Made by a program: the position numbers and the translations under genes
Origin: an uncultured Eubacteriales bacterium
GTDB taxonomy: Bacteria; Bacillota; Clostridia; Christensenellales; UBA1242
Reading direction: 5' to 3'
DNA length: 9,831 bases
Assembly: GCA_949096025.1 (NCBI GenBank)
Contig: CARXKP010000038.1
Location: 1 to 9,831 of the forward strand
The notes under the pieces: generated by a model
The model's input: only the letters and a program-made list of their open reading frames with translations
What the model was told of the DNA's origin: nothing
The model's database searches: none
In this document: positions 1 to 9,100 of the stretch, one piece after another
How the letters are laid out: each line of letters starts with the position of its first letter
Position numbering within the stretch: the first letter of the stretch is position 1

Positions 1-21
1 AATTTTTTTGTTTCAAATGGG

Positions 22-51
22 TTGACAATGAAAATAAAAAAAGTTTAATAT
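22..51 (+). promoter_or_regulatory. Sigma-70/SigA-type promoter of the giant surface-protein gene
   Basis: A perfect -35 hexamer TTGACA lies at 22-27. Eighteen bases downstream is TAATAT (46-51); TTTAAT (44-49, 16-base spacer) and TATAAA (49-54, spacer too long) are alternatives, so the exact -10 is uncertain in this AT-rich stretch. Transcription would start near 57-62, giving a leader of about 60 bases that includes the homopolymer stack next to the start codon. Nothing else is seen in bases 1-21. The perfect -35 suggests the gene can be well expressed; no operator-like inverted repeat is evident. Confidence 0.65.
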
Positions 52-98
52 AAATATATATGCTTTTGTTTATGTAAGCCTTAAATTTGAGCATTATG

Positions 99-123
99 TT
101 TTTTTTTTGGGGGGGGGAAAAAA
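99..123 (+). promoter_or_regulatory. T10-G9-A6 homopolymer stack containing the ribosome-binding site; candidate slippage tract
   Basis: Three uninterrupted homopolymers abut: ten T (99-108), nine G (109-117) and six A (118-123), the last A being the first base of the ATG. The G run is the only purine-rich element at the right distance, ending 5 bases before the ATG, so it should act as the Shine-Dalgarno element by pairing, partly through G-U wobble, with the pyrimidine-rich 16S tail. A G9 tract is rare in AT-rich DNA, and long G or C runs at 5' ends are the classic substrate for slipped-strand mispairing in phase-variable surface genes. The runs are directly visible; a switching role is inference, and such runs are also prone to sequencing error. 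Confidence 0.6.
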
Positions 124-3100
124 TGAGCGAAGAATTACAAAACAAAGAAGAGCAAACTAGTGATGCGAAGCCAGTCAGCGAGAAAAAGCAAAAACGTCAA
201 CTGGATGAAAAATCAAAGAAACGAATTTTGATTATCACGGCTTGCCTTCTTTTTATTGTTGCCTTGATACTTATTTTAGTATTTACTCTAAAAAAGTGTG
301 ACAACAATACTGAACCAGATTTAAAAGGAAAGGTTACTTTTGAAACTACAGATGCAAATGTATCTGTTTCTCAAGGTGCTCTTGAACATACTGATGGTAC
401 AAGTTATAATGATGCCTATAATGGAGATATTTCAAATATTTTGAAACCACTTGATTTTACCGCAGGCGGAGAAGAACCTGCAGATTTAACAAGTTGGGCA
501 AATCTCAACTTCAATTTTAACAAAACTAAAGATGACCTTGTTGTTAGATTTACTATCACAAATAACGGAACAGAAAAACTTGATTTCGTTACGGTGAATG
601 TTATTTCGCCAGATACTACTGAATCAAATGTAGAGGTTCTTTTATCTTCAAATTATGAAGTTCTTGCTCCAGTTGGCAATACTTTACTTAGCAATCAAGT
701 AGAATATACCATTACATTCTCAGTACCAGACAAGGAAAAGGCTGCAAGTTTAAAAGATTTTGAAATTAAATTTGATATTGATAAGAATGAAGATCTTGGC
801 AAGAGTGATATTAGCGGAGATGTTAATTTTTCGTCAACTAATACCAATATCACAATTTCTGATGCTAAATTTACTCATTTAGATGGAAGTGCTTATAATG
901 CAAATGTAAGCGATAACGCACTTGATGATATTGTAAAAGACCTTGTTTTCACTGCTGGTGGGACTGCTCCTGTAGATTTATCTACTTGGAAAAATCTTGA
1001 ATTAAACTTTGACAGTGAAAAGAGTGATATGTTATTAAAATTTAAAGTTAAAAATAATAGCACTAGAAAACTTGATTATGTAAGTTTTAATTCTAATGTT
1101 ACTGTTCCAAGTGGCTCTAATGTTGCTGTTGAAGTTTTAGATAGTTCAATTTTACTTGAACCTAATACCGAGAATAGTGAAAGAGAGGTTGTTGTAAAGT
1201 TTTCTGTAATTGATAAGACTAGAACCTCAAAAGTTAGTGGAATTGTAGTAAATTTCCTATCAACGATAGATGAAGAAAAAAGCAAAGCAAATCTTACAGG
1301 TGGTGTTACTTTCAATGTAAGTGATGCTGATGTGACAATAACAAATGCTAAATTTACTCATATTGATGGAAGTGACTACGATGCAAATGTAAGCGATAGT
1401 GCTTTATCTAGTTTTTTTAAGAACCTTGTATTTACAAAGGGTGGTCAATCTCCTGAAAACCTTTCAAGTTGGCAAAACTTAAAACTCAACTTTGATAAGG
1501 ATTTAAACGATTTAGTTCTTAAATTTACTGTAACAAATAAAGGTGAAGGCAAACTTGACTATTTACGAGTGAATGCAGACCCAACATTTGGTTCAAATAT
1601 AAAAATTACAACTACAGAATCAACGCTTTTAGAGCCTAAAAAATTAGGGGAACTTGCAAAAGAAGTTGAATATAAAATAACTTTTGCAGTTGCTGATAAA
1701 ACTAAACCTTTTACTGCAACAAACTTTAATGTAGTAATAGAAATTGCTAAAGACCAAGAAAAAGGTAAGGCAAACCTCTCAGGTAATGTTAATTTTAATG
1801 TAACTGATGCTGATGTGTCGGTGACTAATGCAAGGTTTGTTCACACTGACGGCAGTGCATATGATGCAAATGTAAGCGACCTTCCTCTTGCATTACAAAT
1901 GTTAAACCTAACATTTACTGAAGAGGGAACAGTACCAACAAATCTATCAACTTGGAAAAATTTAAAACTTAATTTTGATGAAGATTTGAATGACTTAATT
2001 CTTAAATTTATTGTAACTAATAAAGGCTTTGAAAAACTTGACTATTTAAGAGTAAGCGCAAATGCAACTGCCGGTTCAAATATTAGTATTACAACAACTC
2101 AATCAACTTTAATTCCACCTGATAAAGTAATTGGAACTGATCATATAGTTGAATATGAAATTAGATTTTCAGTTAAAGATAAAACGCAAAAGCCAATTGC
2201 ATCAAACTTCGATGTAGAAATTAAAATTGAAAAAGACCAAGAAAAGAGCAATGCAAATCTTATAGGAAATGTACTTTTCAATGTTTCTGACGCAAATGCA
2301 ACAGTTTCAAACGCAAGATTTGTGTATTCTGACGGAAGCAAATATGAAGCAAATGTTAGTGAAAATGATACTTTATCACTTGTAAAAGACCTCGTATTTA
2401 CTAGAGATGGACAAACACCTGAAAATTTATCAAGTTGGCAGGGATTAAAACTTAATTTTGATGAAGAACTTAGTGATATTGTACTTAAATTTAAAGTTAT
2501 TAATAATGGAAGAAGAGGACTTGATTTTATTAGAGTAAGTGCTTTGGCACAAAGTAATTCTAATATTGAAATTACTTCAACTTCTTCAACTCTACTTACT
2601 CCTGTAAGAGAGAGTGAAACTACAAACGAAACAGAGTTTGTAATTACATTCTCAGTGATTGATAAAACTCAAAGACCTGCTCCAACTGACTTTACTGTTA
2701 CAGTAACTGTTGAAAAAGATGAAGAACTTGGTAAATCTGACCTTGAAGGCGGAGTTACATTTGATGTAACCGATGCAAATGTTACAGTTTCTGAAGCAAC
2801 TCTTAGTTACAATGCTTATGTAGGTGACGAAAGTGTTATTATGCCTGAACTTACATTTACTAAAGAGGCTGATGCTCCTGTTGGAGTTGCAAATTGGTCT
2901 GACTTACAATTAAACTTTAATGAAAATAAAGATGATATTGTTATTACTTTACTTGTTACTAATAATGGTGAAGATGCTAGTGATTTTGTAGATGTTATTA
3001 CAGCAAAAACCTCTCAGAATGAAAATATTGCAGTTTCAGTTTCTGCAAATTCAACTCTTCTTGCTCCTTCATCTAATACTTACCTTGAAAATGAAGTAGA

Positions 3101-6100
3101 ACTTACTATAACTATTTCGATGATTGATAAGTCGCAAACAACAAGATTAAATCATTTTAGTATTGATTTTACTATTGCCAAAAATACTGAAGCCGTTGTT
3201 GCTTCTACAATAGAAAATATAGAATTTGACTATAATTTTGATAAACATACTGCTTCTATTAAAACAGTTACATTGTCAGAAAATGGGGAAAATTTATCAA
3301 TTCCTGAAAAGATTAGATTTGATGAAGACGGAGAAATATATACATTTACAAGCATTGATTTTGCAAAATTCGATGGCTTAAATGTTGGAACTCTTTCTCT
3401 TCCAAAGTCAGTTAACGAGATAAGCATTGGTGCAGGTACTTATGTTGATAATACTCATACTACAAGATATTATGATACAAATTGGACTTGCCAGCATATC
3501 GTTATTGATGAGGCAAATACTACTTATAGAACAATAGATGATGCCATAGTTGCTATTGAAAATAATGAACTTATCTTCTCGGTAAATTTGACAGAGTCAA
3601 ATGCTAGAACAACTGGTGTGACTACAGTTATACCAGAAGGTGTTGTTTATATCGGAAATGATGCTTTATATACACTTGTTACAAAATTTAGTGATGCAGA
3701 AAAGAAGGTGGTATCTCGCGAATCAGCATTTACTAATGTTTATATTCCAGAAAGCGTAAAATTTATTGGATCAAGAGTATTCCAAGATGCTACAAGACTT
3801 GAAAATGTTGAATTTCCATCTGCACTACAAGCAATCGGAAATAATGCTTTCAATAACACAAAAGCACTTAACGAAGACATTGTATTCCCAAATACAGTTA
3901 GAACCATTGGTGAAAGTGCATTTAGATATTCTGGTATTACAGGCATTACTCTTCCTTCTTCTCTTGAAAAGGTAAGCAATCGTTCATTTGCTGTATGCCC
4001 AAATCTTGCAGGTAATGTGACTATTCCTGTAAATGTTGAAGTTATTGAAGAATATGCCTTCTATGAAGATGCAAATATTCAATCTCTTTCAATGGGTGAG
4101 AGTGTTACTCATATTGGACAGCGTGCCTTCTCTGCTTGCAGAGGTATGACAACTGCCACGATTTCTGAATCAATTCAAGTACTTGGTGATTATGCATTTG
4201 GTTTTTGCGAAAGCCTAACTTCACAAATCATTCTTCCAAATGCTACTGATATTGGAAGTTTTGCATTCACCGAATGTAAACTTCTTCCAACAATCGAAAT
4301 TAATTCAACTCTTACAGAAATAAAAGAATCGACATTTGCAGGTTGCAGTAACTTTACAAATGTTTATATTCCTACAAATGTAAAAACAATAGGTAAAAAC
4401 GCATTCCTTAGATGTGGTGGAATGACAGACCTTACTATCGCTGAAGGTGTAGTAACAATTGGCGAACAGGCATTCCATCAATGTTCACTTATTACAGAAG
4501 TAGAAATTCCTGCATCTGTAAAAACTATTGGAAATGGTGCATTTAATGCCTGCTCAAATCTTGCAAATGTTGTACTCAATGAAGGTGTAGTAACTATTGG
4601 AAATTCTGCTTTCAGTGGATGCAGAAACCTTGATAAAATGTATGTAAAAGGTACAAATGAAGCTGATGTTACAAATGGAAGCATTATTCTTCCAAATTCA
4701 CTTGAAACACTTGGAAATCAAGCATTCTATAACTTACAACAAATTAAAAAATTAACTATTGGTGAAAATCTTGTTTCTATTGGAGATGCTACATTCTTCG
4801 GAACAGGCATTGAAGGAGAACTTGATCTTAAAAATGTCACCTCTATTGGCACTCAAACATTCCAAGGTGCTAAAATTACAGGTCTTACATTCTCAGGAGA
4901 GGGTGTAACTCTTGGAAATCAAGCATTCTTCAACTGTGCAAGTCTTATAAGAGTTGATACAGCAAATAATGGTTATATTAAAGAAGTTGGAAATGATGCC
5001 TTTAACGGTGCTAGACAACTTGAATATATAGATTTTAAGGAAGGTCTTGAATCAATAGGTGAAAAAGCATTCTATCAATGTATAAACCTTGATGTTGAAC
5101 TTACTCTTACTTCATCAATGAAAAATATTGGAAGCTATGCATTTTTTGGTTGTGTAAACCTTAAAACAGTTGTTCTAGATGGTATTACAGAAATTAAAGA
5201 AGCCACATTTAGTGGTTGTACAAGTATTACAGACCTTATTCTTCCTGATACTTTGGAAGTTATTGGAGTTTCTGCTTTCTCAGGATGTACTGGACTTAAT
5301 GAACTAACAATTCCTGAAAGTGTAACAACTATTAGTGAAAACGCATTCTATAACTGTACAAATCTTTACTATGTTCAAATAGATAGTGATACTGTTGCTC
5401 AAACAGGATTTGGCTCAAAGCGTAATGACCAAGGATATCTTACTGCATATGCAAAAATTGTTTATGCAAGAAGTCAAAATGTTGCTTTTACTACTGAGTG
5501 GCGCAACCATCAAAGCCACCCAATCACTAACCCTCCATCTTATACTGTTACAGATTCGGAAGGTAGTGAAATCACATATTATGGATATACAAACTGGTAT
5601 CCAGACATCACTGGAAGTGCAAGTTTCACGACCTATGATGGTTTTGTATTCACAAAAGAAAGAGGACAATATTATCTTGATGGGTATGTTGGTTCTCAAT
5701 CAAATATAATGCTTCCAACTACTTATAGAAGAAGCAGTTATACACTCAGAAAAATAAACAGCCCTGCCGTATTCTCAGTTACAGTTCCTGATATAGAAAT
5801 TGCAAACTTTGCATTTGAAGGAAATGAAAAACTTGCTGAAATCATAAATAAATCAGCAATCGATCTTGCTTCTGAAAAGGTTGTTTATGGTATTGGTGAG
5901 GATATAAATGTAATTGAAGACGCTAGTGCATCTACTCTTTATATTGATAATGATGGATTTGTATTCAATGAAATTAAAGGTGAAAAGTATCTAATTGCTT
6001 ACATTGGAAGCAATGAAGAAATTGTTTTACCATCTTCATACAATGACAGCATTTACAAAATAAAATCATATGCTTTCTATAACAATGATACGATTATTAA

Positions 6101-9100
6101 AGTTGAAATACCAGAGGGTATTACTGAAATTGGTTTAAATGCTTTTGAAAATTGCTCAATGCTTGCTTCAGCGAAAATACCTTCAACAGTTACTTTAATT
6201 GGGGAAACTGACGACCAGTTTATCTTGGATAAGGATGGAGAGCCAACAAACAAAAAGAATACCGATGAAACTATCTTTAAAGGTTGTACAAAACTTGTTG
6301 AAGTAGTTAACTTAAGTGGAGTTCAAGTTGCAACTCCAGATAGTAATGCTACTATTATTACATCAGGTGATAGCACAGTTGAAATAACTGACTATGTATT
6401 CTACGGTGAGGCAGGGAATTATACTTTAATTCAATATATTGGTGAAGAAACAAGACTTACATTGCCTGAAAGTTATAAGGGTGAACAGTATAATATTAGA
6501 GCAAATGCTTTTGATGGCAGTGCACTTAAATATGTAAAGATTACCTCAGGTGTTAAATCTATAGGTGATTATGCGTTTAATAGATGTCGCTCTCTTGCAA
6601 CTGTAGAATTTGAAGAGGGTGTTGAAAGTATCGGGGATTATGCATTCTACTATACTCCAATTTCTGAAATAACACTTCCTACAACTATTAAATCTATCGG
6701 AAGATATGCCTTTAACAGTTGTGGCGGTCTTAAAACTGTTAACCTTAATGAAGGGTTAAAGGTGATTGATTCTGCTGCATTCGGTGCTTGCTCAGCATTG
6801 AATAAAATTAATCTTCCATCAACTCTCGAAACTGTTGGAACTTATGTATTTAATGGTGCGATAAATCTTAAAACAATTACAATTCCATCAAGTTTAAAGG
6901 TTATCAATGATTATATGTTTAACGGTTGTTCTGGACTTGAAAGTGTTGAAATAGAAAATGGTGTAAATACTATCAGTTTTATGGCATTTAGAAATTGTAC
7001 TTCTCTTACTGATATTGTTACTCCAGAAAGTGTAAAAACTATTTTAAATAATGCTTTTGAAAATTGCTCTAATCTTAGAAATGTTGTTTTAAATGGTGTT
7101 GAAACGATAGGAGAGTGGGCTTTTGATAAGTGTGTTGAACTTACTGATATTTCTATTCCAGAAACTATTGAAAATATTTCTAAATTTGCTTTTGGTGATA
7201 TCAATACTGGAGGGGCATATTATGAACAATATGTGCCTACTCCAAATTGTACAAAATTAAGTTATACTATAGAAGGCGGACTTAGATATCTTGGAAATGC
7301 TAATAACCCTTATGTTTATTTAATAAGCAACGCGGATGAAGGTCATTATTATTCTTCATTTGAAATTGCAGAAGGATGTAAAATTATTGGTTATAGTTTG
7401 TTTATTGATAGATGGGAAATTAGTTCTATTGAAATACCTTCAAGTGTAAAATTTATTTATCCATATGCTTTCTATAATTGTGGAAATCTTAATGAAGTAG
7501 TATTCAATGAAGGATTAACACATATTGAAAATAATGCTTTTAATAATTGTTTCAAACTTGGGGCAGTTGAATTCCCTTCTACTTTAATGTTTATTGGGAA
7601 AAATGCATTCTATGGTTGCTCATCACTTACATCGCTTTTCCTTCCATCAAATGTAGAATCAATTGGGGAAAATGCTTTCTTAGGCAATTCTAAACTTGAA
7701 ACAATAACTTTAAATGAAGGACTTTTATCAATAGGTTCAAGAGCATTTGAAGGTTGTGGACTAGTTGAAACAATTACAATTCCTTCTACTGTTACAAGTG
7801 TATATCCTTCTACCTTTGATGATTGTACAAATTTACTTGAAGTAATTAATTTAAGCAAAGTAAATCTTATTATTAACAATGGTTATACAAGTGTAGTTAC
7901 CTCTCTTAGTGATGTAAGTATAGATAGAATAACGGAAGCTGGATATGTATTCTATAAATACAATAATCAATATTATCTTGCTCACTGTGAAAGCGATGCT
8001 ACTGAAATTGTTCTCCCTGGATATTATAAAGGGGAAGAATATAATATTAGTAGAAATGCTTTTGCAAAATGTCCAAATGTGACTACTATTACAATTCCTG
8101 CTAGTGTCAGAAATGTTGATGCAAATGCCTTTGCTGGTTGCACAAACTTAACTAAAATTATAAATTATACTGGTACTAACATTGCGACAGGAAATTATTC
8201 TACTGAAAATCGTGACGAATTTGATTTGACTGGAGATGGCTGGACTGCCACTACAAGTGATGATGTTGTTGATGAATACGAAAATGTAACCTCAACTACA
8301 ACTTATGAAAATTCAGAATGGCAATTCAAAGAAGAAATACTTACTAATAAAGAAGGTCAACTAGTATCTACTACAGTTACACTTGTTAAATATACTGGAT
8401 CTGCCACAAACTTGATTATTCCTAAATTTGCACCAGAAAAGAATTATAAAATTGGTGCAGAAGCATTCAAAGCAAATACAGTTTTAGAGTCAGTTATCAT
8501 TCCAAGTTGTGTGAAAGAAATTGAGGCTAATGCTTTTAATAGTTGCAACCATCTTAAGACTGTAGAGTTAAATAAAGGTCTTACAACAATAGGTTCAAGC
8601 GCATTTGCTTCTTGTCAATCACTTGAGCAAATAACAATTCCTTCTTCCGTTAAAACTATTGGAAGTTATACTTTCAATGGAGCAATAAAACTTAAAGTTG
8701 CAAATATCGAGGCTGAGGTCGCATTACCTTCTAATATGTTTAGAAATTGTGCAGCTCTTACAAATGTAACTATCGGCGATAAAGTAGGTAGTATTGGACA
8801 ACAAGTATTCTTTGGTTGCTCAGCACTTACTGATGTTAAGATTGGCTCTAAAGTAAGTGGAATAGATAATCAAGCATTTATGGGTTGCAGTTCGCTTAAG
8901 GAAATAATTCTTCCTGCTAACGTTAAGACTATTGGAACAAACGCTTTTGAAAATTGCACTTCTCTTGAAAATGTAGATATGAAGACAATAAATAACTCTA
9001 AAGAAGTTACTATAGCGTCTAAAGCATTCTTAAATTGTACTGGTCTTACAAAATTTATTGTTGCTTCATCTGTTAAAACTATTGCTGCTGATGCTTTTGA

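Noticed and set aside
87..122. Upstream in-frame starts TTG 87 and ATG 96, adding SIMFFFWGGEK to the N-terminus
   Set aside because: No Shine-Dalgarno precedes either codon, the added residues simply translate the homopolymers, and ATG 123 has a G-rich site at ideal spacing. Kept only as a possibility in the phase-variation finding.
282..302. Cys59 after the hydrophobic helix as a lipoprotein lipobox
   Set aside because: The preceding residues are FTLKK, not the L-[AS]-[GA]-C context, and the helix is longer than a lipoprotein signal.
1412..1418. T7 run inside the coding region as a frameshift or slippage site
   Set aside because: The frame is intact across it, and T7 runs are common in AT-rich genes, so it is not notable next to the stack at 99-123.
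810..2742. Regular 483-nt spacing considered as a CRISPR or satellite-type array
   Set aside because: The repeats are coding, diverged and far too long; they are protein domain repeats.
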